In this document: positions 1-6,876 of the stretch, piece by piece
Numbering within the stretch: position 1 is the stretch's first letter
Layout: every line of letters begins with the position of its first letter
Assembly (NCBI GenBank): GCA_035256645.1
Contig: DATEXU010000160.1
Coordinates: forward strand, 1 to 12,670
DNA from: G026625185 sp035256645
GTDB taxonomy: Bacteria; Desulfobacterota; WTBG01; JAGOGO01
Length of the DNA: 12,670 bases
Direction of reading: 5' to 3'
Program-made: the position numbers and the translations under genes
Notes under the pieces: model-generated
What the model was told of the DNA's origin: nothing
The model's input: only the letters and a program-made list of their open reading frames with translations
The model's database searches: none

Positions 1-45
1 CCGGTACTTATTGTAGTTTGGAGGTAAAAAATGCCGCCAAATTCC

Positions 46-66
46 GGCGTGTTCGGGGAACACGCC
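46..66. repeat. Perfect short hairpin downstream of the amidase gene
   Basis: A 9-bp perfect stem (GGCGTGTTC paired with GAACACGCC) encloses a 3-base loop. It lies just beyond the 3' end of the minus-strand amidase gene. On the minus strand a run of six T follows only after a further 14 bases, so it is a poor intrinsic terminator by spacing, though it could still help stop transcription. It may equally be a copy of a dispersed palindrome. The structure is seen directly; its role is inference. Confidence 0.5.
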
Positions 67-87
67 CTACTTTAAACCTTAACCGGC

Positions 88-1284
88 CTATGGTTGTGAG
101 GCGCAAGCATGCGCTTCCCATTCTTTGTTTTGAGGTGACGTATCTTTTTGTGCCATAAGGTTCATAAACTGATCAGTAGCCGCTAAAATCGCTTGTCCCA
201 CCTGGTTCTGGAACTCGGTCCGTTTTAAGGCTTTCTCCTCAACGGGGTTGCTGATAAAACCAATCTCGATGAGCACTGAAGGCATTTCTGCAGTTTTTAA
301 GACCCTGAAAGCCGCTTGCTTTGGTTTTTCAAATTTTACGGAGTGGACTTTTTCTATCTCTCTCAGAATCAAGGCTCCATAACGGAGACTGGAATTGATG
401 TTGTTGGTTAAAGCTAAGTCGAGCAGAGTAAGGTTGAGGTCATCATTTTCTGAAAAAGGGATGCCGACAATTAAATCTGAGGAATTTTCTTTTTCCGCTA
501 AACAACGGGTCGCTTCATCACTTGCTCCCTTTAGAGATAGGCAATATACTGAAGCCCCTTGAGTTTGCTTTATATGGTTGCTGTCGGCATGGATGCTGAT
601 AAAGAGGTCAGCATGGTAATCTTCAGCTATTTTTGTCCGTTCTTTTAAAGGGAGAAAATAATCTCCATTTCTGGTCAGCAAGGCTTGATACCCTGTTTTT
701 TCATCAAACATCTTTTTTAATGTCCGGGCAAAGTTCAAAACAATATCCTTTTCCTTAGTTTTTCTTGGGCCAATCGCTCCCGGATCCTCTCCACCATGGC
801 CTGGGTCAATCACAATTAATTTCTTATTTTTTGCTTCGGAGAGCATCGTTGCCCGATTTTTCTCAACCCCATTTTTCAAATCCGGGCGGAAGAGATCGAT
901 TGTTAAGCGTTGGGTTTTCTCCGGGAAATTTTCAATAAAAAAGATATTTGGCTCAACCGACTGAACAACGTCAAAGACGACCCTTAAAATATTCTTTTCA
1001 AAATTTCCAAATCTGATTTGATTCACAATCCCATCTTTTATCGTGATATCCTGATTGGGGAAAGAAAGAGTTGTGTCATTGAAGTCAACGACAAATCGGT
1101 TGGGGTTATCTAATGAGAAAGGTTTGTAAGTGACCTTGCCGCTTACATCCAGAAGAATTCTGGTGTGGTCTGGGGCTGACCAGTATTGAATGCCGGTGAC
1201 GTGATAATTTTCCTGGCCGAGTCCGAAAAAGGTACCCCCAAAAAACAATAAGATCAAAATAGAATAAATAAAAATTCTTGTCAT
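88..1284 (-). CDS. amiC: Exported N-acetylmuramoyl-L-alanine amidase (AMIN + Amidase_3)
   Basis: Predicted zinc amidase that cuts the bond between N-acetylmuramic acid and L-alanine in peptidoglycan, used in daughter-cell separation and wall turnover. Residues 1-24 form a hydrophobic signal sequence. Residues about 28-132 resemble an AMIN domain, which targets such enzymes to the wall or septum. Residues about 156-372 are the Amidase_3 catalytic domain. Zinc ligands are visible as His163 (DPGHGGEDPGA), Glu178 and His232 (SIHAD), and the catalytic Glu340 lies in LIEIGFISNP. The 398-residue length and domain order match AmiC-type enzymes. The start is chosen because it yields the complete signal sequence, although no good Shine-Dalgarno is visible. 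It is transcribed alone, divergently from the HAD gene. The family call is secure; the symbol reflects architecture rather than proven orthology. Confidence 0.93.
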   Translation of the reverse strand: MTRIFIYSILILLFFGGTFFGLGQENYHVTGIQYWSAPDHTRILLDVSGKVTYKPFSLDNPNRFVVDFNDTTLSFPNQDITIKDGIVNQIRFGNFEKNILRVVFDVVQSVEPNIFFIENFPEKTQRLTIDLFRPDLKNGVEKNRATMLSEAKNKKLIVIDPGHGGEDPGAIGPRKTKEKDIVLNFARTLKKMFDEKTGYQALLTRNGDYFLPLKERTKIAEDYHADLFISIHADSNHIKQTQGASVYCLSLKGASDEATRCLAEKENSSDLIVGIPFSENDDLNLTLLDLALTNNINSSLRYGALILREIEKVHSVKFEKPKQAAFRVLKTAEMPSVLIEIGFISNPVEEKALKRTEFQNQVGQAILAATDQFMNLMAQKDTSPQNKEWEAHACASQP

Positions 1285-1324
1285 GGTTTAAAATATTTTT
1301 ATAACAACCGGATTTTATTATTTA

Positions 1325-1352
1325 ATAATATAGAAAAAATTTTATTTGTCAA
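1325..1352 (-). promoter_or_regulatory. Probable sigma-70 promoter of the amidase gene
   Basis: Read on the minus strand, a perfect TTGACA (1347-1352) is followed after 16 bases by TATTAT (1325-1330). Transcription would start near 1318, giving a leader of about 34 nt before the amidase ATG. The surroundings are AT-rich. The rest of the 296-bp divergent gap (1285-1580) shows only a lone plus-strand TTGACA at 1454 without a convincing -10 box. Confidence 0.6.
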
Positions 1353-1580
1353 ATGAAAGTCTCTGTTGTTAAGGGATTCACTTTTTTGGTTGCCTTTCCT
1401 GAAAAAACTGTCAAAAGGGGAGGGGGAAGTGGAAACTCCAAACATATTTTTCATTGACAACCATTCGAATTTTAACTAACTTAGTGATACCCATAATAAT
1501 TTACGGTAGAAAAAAATGAGGTTATTACACGTGATCCAATAAAAAAACATTTATCGATCAGAACGCATGGGTATCGCCAA

Positions 1581-2225
1581 ATGGGAAAAAACACACTCAT
1601 TTCTTTTGACTTAGATGGCACCTTGGTTGAACCTACGTATATCAACTTAGTATGGGAAAGGGGAATCCCGGAACTTTATGCCCAAAAAAATCACATCACC
1701 CTTGAGCAAGCAACAGCAAAGGTAATGAGCGAATATGAACGAGTTGGGGATGGCTCTCTTATTTGGTATGATATAAAGTACTGGTTTGATTTTTTTGATC
1801 TTCCGGGTGACTGGAAGGGCTTGCTGGAAGAACACCGCAAGGAAATCAGACTTTTCCCTGAAGTAAAAGAAGTGCTGGAGGAATTGAAAGAAGACTTTGA
1901 ACTTATTGTTACCTCCAACGCAGCGCGAGAGTTTGTGGAAATGGAAGTAAAGGAAACGGGAATCAGTCCTTATTTCAGGCGGATATTTTCCGCTACTTCA
2001 GATTTTGGGCAGGTTAAAAAGATCCCTCAATTCTATAAAAAGATTTGCGACATAATGGGGGTTCTCCCTTCACAGATGATCCATGTGGGAGACCATTATG
2101 AATTTGACTTTTTAGCTCCTCAAAAGTTGGGCATGAAGGCCTATTATTTGGATCGAAATGGAACGAAGCCTAAAGATGGTTTTACGCTAAAAAACCTCAA
2201 AGGGTTTGTTCACCTGCTTAAGTAA
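1581..2225 (+). CDS. HAD-superfamily hydrolase (phosphatase-like)
   Basis: A 214-residue single-domain haloacid dehalogenase-type hydrolase, expected to remove phosphate from a small molecule through an aspartyl-phosphate intermediate with Mg2+. All four HAD motifs are visible: FDLDGTLVEP with nucleophile Asp10 and general acid/base Asp12; the Thr/Ser motif at VTSNA (Ser112); the basic residue at Lys146/147; and the acidic motif HVGDHYEFD (Asp171, Asp176). Residues about 17-90 form a helical cap of subfamily I type. No signal peptide or membrane segment is present, so it is cytosolic. An ATG 14 bases upstream is out of frame, and no clear Shine-Dalgarno precedes this start. The substrate cannot be deduced; phosphoglycolate-phosphatase-like labels would be guesses. 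Confidence 0.9.
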   Translation: MGKNTLISFDLDGTLVEPTYINLVWERGIPELYAQKNHITLEQATAKVMSEYERVGDGSLIWYDIKYWFDFFDLPGDWKGLLEEHRKEIRLFPEVKEVLEELKEDFELIVTSNAAREFVEMEVKETGISPYFRRIFSATSDFGQVKKIPQFYKKICDIMGVLPSQMIHVGDHYEFDFLAPQKLGMKAYYLDRNGTKPKDGFTLKNLKGFVHLLK

Positions 2226-2276
2226 TGCAGAAGGAAGGACAATGTCATTCAATAAGCCTAACCCCGATAAACGGGA

Positions 2277-2335
2277 TAAGTAAGTTTACAAGATTATTTC
2301 CTGCCAGAAAAACGCAGGAAATAATCTCTTACTTA
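2277..2335. repeat. Long inverted repeat between HAD and Rho_N genes
   Basis: A perfect 14-bp stem (2291-2304 with 2314-2327; inner bases TTTCCTGC/GCAGGAAA) has a 9-base loop and is extended by an outer 8-bp stem (TAAGTAAG at 2277-2284 with CTTACTTA at 2328-2335), leaving one 6-base bulge on the left side. No T-run follows on the plus strand, so it is not a textbook intrinsic terminator. It may insulate the two genes, stabilise an mRNA end, or be a repeat copy. Confidence 0.7.
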
Positions 2336-2359
2336 CTAAAAACAAAATGAGGTGACGCG

Positions 2360-2674
2360 ATGGAAGAGAAGGATTTGGAAAAGTTAGCCGCAACCAAACT
2401 GAGGGAAATTGCTAAACAGTACGAAGGAATTACTGGCGTCCACGCGATGAAAAAAGAGGAGCTTATTCACGCTATCCGTGAGGCCCGGGGAGAACCTAAG
2501 AAACCAGTAAAAAAAGAGAAAGTCCACACTATAGGCAGCCTCAAAAAACAAATTAAAAAATTGAAAGAAGAGAAGAAAGCTGCCCTCAAAAAAGATAAAA
2601 AGACGATTACCGGTTTAAGGAGAAAGATTAAAAGGTATCGTCGGCTAACGAGAAAGTTGGCCAAGGGGAAGTAA
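2360..2674 (+). CDS. Small basic protein with a Rho N-terminal-like domain
   Basis: A 104-residue cytosolic protein. Residues about 4-42 (LEKLAATKLREIAKQYEG ... MKKEELIHAI) match the helical Rho_N/SAP-like fold found at the N-terminus of transcription terminator Rho, where it assists nucleic-acid binding. The remainder, about 43-104, is very rich in Lys and Arg, and residues 57-100 are predicted helical or coiled-coil, giving a strongly positive tail. No Rho ATPase domain follows and the stop codon is clean, so it is a free-standing small protein, not a broken rho gene. The start is supported by GAGGTG seven bases upstream. RNA or DNA binding is inferred from fold and charge; the biological role is unknown. 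A 103-bp repeat begins 30 bp after the stop. Confidence 0.82.
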   Translation: MEEKDLEKLAATKLREIAKQYEGITGVHAMKKEELIHAIREARGEPKKPVKKEKVHTIGSLKKQIKKLKEEKKAALKKDKKTITGLRRKIKRYRRLTRKLAKGK

Positions 2675-2703
2675 TAAAAACTTTTTTGCGTTTTGATGTC
2701 TTC

Positions 2704-2806
2704 ATACCAAGTTGCATTCAAAAGTAGATCGAGGCGGCGACGAGGAATCGACGTCGAGGAGTATGACGAGGAGCCAACAAAGATATACAAATGAAGGCGA
2801 CTTGGT
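2704..2806 (+). repeat. 103-bp dispersed repeat, copy 1
   Basis: This copy matches 3297-3399 at 98 of 103 positions with no gaps, in the same orientation. Its ends are imperfect inverted repeats (ATACCAAGTTGC at the left, GCGACTTGGT at the right). The centre holds the palindrome TCGACGTCGA (2748-2757), flanked by GA-rich GACGAGGA-like motifs. It contains no transposase and resembles a MITE or other non-autonomous intergenic repeat. Its right end supplies an ATG (2791) in frame with yqeY. Confidence 0.85.
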
Positions 2807-2832
2807 TTCAAGGGAACTGTAAGGAAGGTGTT

Positions 2833-3270
2833 ATGAAAGAAAGACTTCGTTCCGAACTCCATCAGGCCATGAAAAATAAAGAGTCCCTTCGCACGGGAAC
2901 TATTCGGATGATGATGGCCGAACTCACCTACAAGGAGAAAGAGGGAAAACCGGTTGAGGAGCAGGATGTGCATAAGGTTTTCTTTGGGATGCTTCGTAAA
3001 CGGGAAGAAGCAATTGTTGAGTTTACGAAAGCGAAACGCGATGATTTGGCTGAAAAAGAAAAAGCCGAGATGGAAATTATAAAAGAGTTTCTCCCCAAAC
3101 AGATGAGCGAAGAGGAAATCAGAAAAGAAACCCGGATGGTTATTGCGGAGGTGGGCGCAAAAGACATGAAATCAATGGGGCAGGTGATGGGGATTCTCAC
3201 CAAAAAATTAACCGGGAGAGCATCAGGGAGCGTTCTGAGTAAAATTGTAAAAGACGAGCTTTCACAATAA
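2833..3270 (+). CDS. yqeY: YqeY / GatB-tail domain protein
   Basis: A 145-residue cytosolic protein of the YqeY family, whose helical fold resembles the C-terminal tRNA-binding tail of GatB, a subunit of the amidotransferase that corrects Glu-tRNA(Gln). Its exact function is unsettled. Recognisable family signatures are AIVEFTKAKRDDLAEKEKAE, EFLPKQMSEEEI, KDMKSMGQVMGIL and the tail GRASGSVLSKIVKDEL. The start at 2833 is preferred over an in-frame ATG at 2791: it matches the usual family length of about 148, has AAGGAAGGTG just upstream, and the earlier ATG lies inside a repeat and would add 14 unrelated residues (MKATWFQGNCKEGV). The gene sits between two direct copies of the 103-bp repeat. 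Confidence 0.9.
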   Translation: MKERLRSELHQAMKNKESLRTGTIRMMMAELTYKEKEGKPVEEQDVHKVFFGMLRKREEAIVEFTKAKRDDLAEKEKAEMEIIKEFLPKQMSEEEIRKETRMVIAEVGAKDMKSMGQVMGILTKKLTGRASGSVLSKIVKDELSQ

Positions 3271-3296
3271 TCTGCCCGCCCTTGTTTTGAGCGCTT

Positions 3297-3399
3297 ATAC
3301 CAAGGTGCATTCAAAAGCAGATCGAGGCGACGACGAGGAATCGACGTCGAGGAGTATGACGAGGAGACAACAAAGATATGCAAATGAAGGCGACTTGGT
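3297..3399 (+). repeat. 103-bp dispersed repeat, copy 2
   Basis: Second copy, five substitutions away from 2704-2806. Here the terminal inverted repeat can be followed for 23 bases with 17 matches: left ATACCAAGGTGCATTC against the complement of the right end (to about 3401), ATACCAAGTCGCCTTC. The central palindrome TCGACGTCGA is at 3341-3350, close to the exact middle. It lies between yqeY and cvpA, and no target-site duplication is obvious. Confidence 0.85.
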
Positions 3400-3426
3400 A
3401 TTATAGGGGCTGGAAGGAGGACGATA

Positions 3427-3972
3427 ATGGCTCCAAACTTTCTTGACTTTGTTTTGCTTATCTTTCTCATTGCCTGCTATTTTTTAAGCTCCCTTCGGGG
3501 TGGGAGCAAACAAATTTTTTCTATAGCAGCCATTATCCTCTCCTTTGTGATTGCCGGCCGAAACTATTGGGATGTCGGTCAGGTTTTTCCTGAAAAAGTT
3601 TTTCCGGAAAGTTTTGCGGGAACCGTAGGATTTGTGGTTGTTTTTCTTTTGGCCTTCGGGATCGTCTCTTTGATCGGCCGATTCCTGGATGATATTTTCA
3701 AACAATTACATTTTGGCGGGATTGATCGGTTTGTAAGTATAACCATAGGAATACTTAAAGGGCTTACTTTGGGTTGTATGACAGTGGTCATTTTGATGGT
3801 TAACTATCCTGCAGATGCTTCGATACTAACCGATTCAATTACCAGCCCTTATATTCTTCCTGCTGCCCACAAATTCGCAAAACTTCTTCCCCAAAAAGAA
3901 CAAAAGGAGTTTTTCGGCAAAGCAGCTGACCTTCAGAAGTTCTGGGAAAAAAATAAGGGAAAAAGAAAGTAG
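3427..3972 (+). CDS. cvpA: CvpA family inner-membrane protein
   Basis: A 181-residue integral membrane protein of the CvpA (colicin V production) family, linked in other bacteria to envelope homeostasis and to colicin V export. Four hydrophobic segments are visible at about 5-22, 29-46, 64-85 and 102-125, followed by a charged cytosolic tail. The N-terminal pattern (LDFVLLIFLIACYFLSSLRG, then GGSKQIFSIAA) and the later RFVSITIGILKGL are typical of the family, as is the length. AAGGAGG six bases before the ATG fixes the start. hisI follows 20 bp after the stop with its own GAGGAG, so the two are probably co-transcribed, though no functional link is known. Confidence 0.9.
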   Translation: MAPNFLDFVLLIFLIACYFLSSLRGGSKQIFSIAAIILSFVIAGRNYWDVGQVFPEKVFPESFAGTVGFVVVFLLAFGIVSLIGRFLDDIFKQLHFGGIDRFVSITIGILKGLTLGCMTVVILMVNYPADASILTDSITSPYILPAAHKFAKLLPQKEQKEFFGKAADLQKFWEKNKGKRK

Positions 3973-3992
3973 TATGTAAATGAAGAGGAGTT

Positions 3993-4382
3993 ATGGACCT
4001 AATTGATCAGATTAAATATGATGAGCAGGGGTTAGTGCCCGCAATAATCCAGGACTATGTAAATAACGATGTGCTTATGGTGGCCTACATGAATAAAGAG
4101 GCTTTCAAGAGAACTTTGGAGTCAGGACGGACGTGGTTTTGGAGCAGGTCACGAAAAAAATACTGGCAAAAAGGTGAACACTCAGGACATATTCAAAGCA
4201 TAAAAGAGATTTTGATTGATTGTGATAATGATGCCATCTTAATAAAGGTTGATCAAAAAAAAGCAGCCTGCCACGCGGGATACCGAAGCTGTTTTTACCG
4301 AAAGTTGGAAGGTCACGAATTTAAAGTATGCCAGGAAAAAATTTTCGACGAAAAAGAAGTTTATACCTCAATCCAGCGATAA
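3993..4382 (+). CDS. hisI: Phosphoribosyl-AMP cyclohydrolase
   Basis: Catalyses the third step of histidine synthesis: hydrolytic opening of the adenine ring of N1-(5-phosphoribosyl)-AMP to the ProFAR intermediate. The 129-residue protein has the HisI signatures TWFWSRSRKKYWQKGEHSG (48-65), the Asp cluster DCDND (76-80, Mg2+ site) and ACHAGYRSCFYR (92-103). Cys77, Cys93 and Cys100 are the expected zinc-binding cysteines. It lacks the C-terminal HisE pyrophosphohydrolase domain of bifunctional HisIE, so HisE must be encoded elsewhere. No other his gene is in the window. The last four codons and the stop lie inside the left end of an 11-bp inverted repeat (4370-4380), so the extreme C-terminus may have been reshaped by an element insertion; the catalytic core is intact. 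Confidence 0.95.
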   Translation: MDLIDQIKYDEQGLVPAIIQDYVNNDVLMVAYMNKEAFKRTLESGRTWFWSRSRKKYWQKGEHSGHIQSIKEILIDCDNDAILIKVDQKKAACHAGYRSCFYRKLEGHEFKVCQEKIFDEKEVYTSIQR

Positions 4383-4490
4383 TTGCCCAAAAGGCGGTTA
4401 CGATGCGGACTTTATTGTCACCCTGAACTCGTTTCAGGGTCTCATGAGATGCTGAAACAAGTTCAGCATGACACTTTTTATCGCTGGATT
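4370..4490. repeat. Palindromic element A between convergent hisI and kinase genes
   Basis: Outer 11-bp perfect inverted repeats (AATCCAGCGAT at 4370-4380, ATCGCTGGATT at 4480-4490) enclose an inner 58-bp palindrome (4416-4473) that begins TGTCA and ends TGACA. Each half forms its own hairpin: CCCTGAA/TTCAGGG at the left and TGCTGAA/TTCAGCA at the right. The halves can also pair across the centre, TCTCATGAGA, at 24 of 29 positions. A T-run (CTTTTTAT) follows the right hairpin, so it may also terminate plus-strand transcription after hisI. Confidence 0.85.
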
Positions 4491-4501
4491 AAGATTTATC
4501 C

Positions 4502-6787
4502 TTAGTTTATTAACTCGTCTAAGGTAAGCGTATTGGTAGTAGTCCTTTCCCAAAACTCCGGTCCCATCTTACCCCAGGGCTTAGCATACTTGATCGGAAT
4601 CAATAATTTTTCAGTTTTGTCTATCGTGGACCAGAGCGTTTCAAGCTTTTTCTTTACCTCGTCAATATGAGGACGGCTTTGAGGACTTGGTTCTAACATC
4701 GGTTCAACAATACCCGCCATTTCAATAAGTTCGGGTGAGGCGCGCAAATCAGGATTGGCCTCGACAATCGGTATTCTACTTCCCCGGTACACCAGTCTAA
4801 GTTTTTCTTTGAGATTGGAAGCCCCTTCCAAAGAGAGGGGAACCCTTCCGGTTAAAAGGGAATAGATTATCGTTCCCAAGGAATAAAGGTCTGACTGATA
4901 AGATTCTTTGCCTACCAGTTGTTCCGGGGCCATAAAATTTAGGGTCCCAACGGTTTTTCCTTCAAACAAGTCAGTTGAATATGCCGGGTCAAAAGAGATT
5001 GCAACGCCAAAGTCTATAATTTTTATGAGTTTCAACACACCACTTTGATCAGCAAGGAAAAGAACATTGGTGGGCTTCAAATCCCGATGAACAACCTGTT
5101 TGCTTTTTAGGTATATCAGGGCATCAATCATTTGGATAAAAATTCGGCAGATGATCTCGATGGTTATTCCTTCCCACGCCTTCAATTTAACGTTAGAGCT
5201 CAATCGCGCATTTTTTCCAATAAGGGTTTCTAAATTATCAGTTGGATAGTAACCGAGGGCTAACATCGTATCACCTTGATCACTTTGTAGCAGACCATAA
5301 CACTCAACAATATTTTGGTGGGCAGAAGAACCTTGCTGAACAAGCTCGCTATGAATCCGGCCCTCATGCTTTAAAAACCTTAACAGAAGAGGAAAATCTT
5401 TAGCTCCAGGATCAGACGTCGGCTTTTTCAAGGCTACAATATTTCCCTGGTAGATTCCAATGCTCACTTTGCCCATTGCCCCGGATTGGATATCTCCCAA
5501 AACAGCTAATTTTTTATTCCGAAATTGTTGGGGATTCATTAAGGAGTTGAGCAGAAGTTTAAGCAGGGCTAACATCTCCTCTTTGCCCTTGGAACTGTAT
5601 CCCGCAATTTCTTCTTGGGCTTTTTCTTGGACGTGCGCAATATTGAAGTAGGTTGGAAAAATAAATGTCCGGGTGAATTCGCCGCCAAAAGGAATGGATT
5701 GAGTAGTCTGGTAGTCATAATGAGCACGGCTGAAAATAAAATTAAGAAAGTGTTTCGGGACCACACCATGAGGGTTTTTCTCATAGGCATGATAGAGATT
5801 GACGATACGACGATAGATACGGTATCCCTTTTCCACTTTTTCTATTTTAACGGCAAAGGATAGAGCCTCACGGCGGTTGGTGATTCTGCAAAAATTTCGC
5901 AGAGGAATAATATTTCTTAAATTAAGGAGGGAGAGGCGGAAGATATGATAGGATATTTCTTTAATAGTGTTTAAGCGCGAAGCAGTTTTTTCTAATGCGG
6001 AGAGAATATGATCATTGAGGATATCTTCAACATATTTTGTATCCTCAACAATTTGGCGACCAACAGCAATTTTTTCTACGGTAAATCCAAATTCGAATAA
6101 TACTTCCGCAATGCTTATGATATCCTCCCTGATTGCTCGACGGAGCCGAAAATGATAGAAACGGAAAAAATGATGATTGCTGTTTAAATAGTGACTCAGG
6201 TGGAGAATCACATTTCGGAAGCCGCTTAACTGGACCGGATTGGGACAATAATAGGTGCCTTCAAGGGTTGTTTCCTCGGATTGATCGAACTTTATCCGCC
6301 ATGGAATGATATCTATTTCCTCACGGTAACCAAATTTGACTTGATACTTTTTATTTATAGAGCCTAAATACCGGTGATATTCCTTGAGCATTTCTCCTCG
6401 TTCTTTGGTCCCTTTGGCATCAACCAAGTCTTGAAGGGCATAGAGAAAATAAGGTTTATCTTTTTCGACCGGCTCCAGCTCCTTAACTGCAGCAATAATT
6501 TCATCTCGGAGCCTTGTTTGGCGGGCAAAGAGAGCGATCCTTTCCAAGGATTCGATATAGGTGCGGTGTTGGGATTCAATTTGTCGCCGAATGTCGTTCA
6601 GAAAGAGCGAGAGGGGGTTTACATATTTTCTGACTACCAGGTCTAAGGAGCTAAAGGGGTTGATAATTTTCGTTCCCACCCCTTGCATGGCTTGGAAACG
6701 AACTTGATAACCAGAGACAATTTCCAGGAGACGCTCTCTGATTTTTTGATCGCTTTTCAGGCGGAGAAAAGTTGTGTCTTGTTCCAT
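4502..6787 (-). CDS. Hanks-type Ser/Thr protein kinase with large unassigned N-terminal region
   Basis: A 761-residue soluble protein with no signal peptide or membrane segment. The kinase domain spans about 427-717 and looks catalytically complete: nucleotide loop QSGAMGKV (434-441, first glycine of GxGxxG replaced by Gln434), Lys454 in VALKK, likely helix-C Glu475, catalytic HRDLKPTN (567-574), DFG at 592-594, and APE at 620-622. A 44-residue tail follows. Residues 1-426 are rich in charged helical sequence and match no domain I recognise. There are no PASTA, FHA or WD repeats, unlike many bacterial kinases of this class. AAGAGAGG sits very close to the ATG. The gene converges with hisI and diverges from the SPOR gene; I see no convincing promoter in the 90 bp before the upstream repeat. 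Substrates are unknown. Confidence 0.92.
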   Translation of the reverse strand: MEQDTTFLRLKSDQKIRERLLEIVSGYQVRFQAMQGVGTKIINPFSSLDLVVRKYVNPLSLFLNDIRRQIESQHRTYIESLERIALFARQTRLRDEIIAAVKELEPVEKDKPYFLYALQDLVDAKGTKERGEMLKEYHRYLGSINKKYQVKFGYREEIDIIPWRIKFDQSEETTLEGTYYCPNPVQLSGFRNVILHLSHYLNSNHHFFRFYHFRLRRAIREDIISIAEVLFEFGFTVEKIAVGRQIVEDTKYVEDILNDHILSALEKTASRLNTIKEISYHIFRLSLLNLRNIIPLRNFCRITNRREALSFAVKIEKVEKGYRIYRRIVNLYHAYEKNPHGVVPKHFLNFIFSRAHYDYQTTQSIPFGGEFTRTFIFPTYFNIAHVQEKAQEEIAGYSSKGKEEMLALLKLLLNSLMNPQQFRNKKLAVLGDIQSGAMGKVSIGIYQGNIVALKKPTSDPGAKDFPLLLRFLKHEGRIHSELVQQGSSAHQNIVECYGLLQSDQGDTMLALGYYPTDNLETLIGKNARLSSNVKLKAWEGITIEIICRIFIQMIDALIYLKSKQVVHRDLKPTNVLFLADQSGVLKLIKIIDFGVAISFDPAYSTDLFEGKTVGTLNFMAPEQLVGKESYQSDLYSLGTIIYSLLTGRVPLSLEGASNLKEKLRLVYRGSRIPIVEANPDLRASPELIEMAGIVEPMLEPSPQSRPHIDEVKKKLETLWSTIDKTEKLLIPIKYAKPWGKMGPEFWERTTTNTLTLDELIN

Positions 6788-6876
6788 CGCCTCTCTTAAA
6801 ATGAGCGTTTGGTCCGGGTTGGGTGGCCTAAGGCTAAAGGAAATCCAGGGAAGAATAAAAAAAACAAAACTCCATT

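Noticed and set aside
31..75. Fourteen-codon plus-strand frame MPPNSGVFGEHALL behind a strong GGAGGT
   Set aside because: The spacing to ATG is ideal, but most of the frame is the 46-66 hairpin, the peptide resembles nothing, and it lies at the window edge antisense to the amidase 3' region. Probably chance.
1454..1482. Plus-strand promoter for the HAD gene (TTGACA at 1454)
   Set aside because: The -35 box is perfect, but the best -10 at 17 bases is TAACTT, only three matches to consensus; not enough to call.
2704..3399. Compound transposon carrying yqeY
   Set aside because: The bracketing repeats are only 103 bp, encode no transposase, and yqeY is a common chromosomal gene in an ordinary setting; independent insertions of a small repeat are simpler.
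2467..3470. Two minus-strand reading frames that share the peptide SSSYSSTSIPRRRLDLLLN
   Set aside because: The shared peptide is only the translated complement of the two 103-bp repeat copies. Both frames run antisense to well-supported genes (Rho_N protein, yqeY) and have no start signals.
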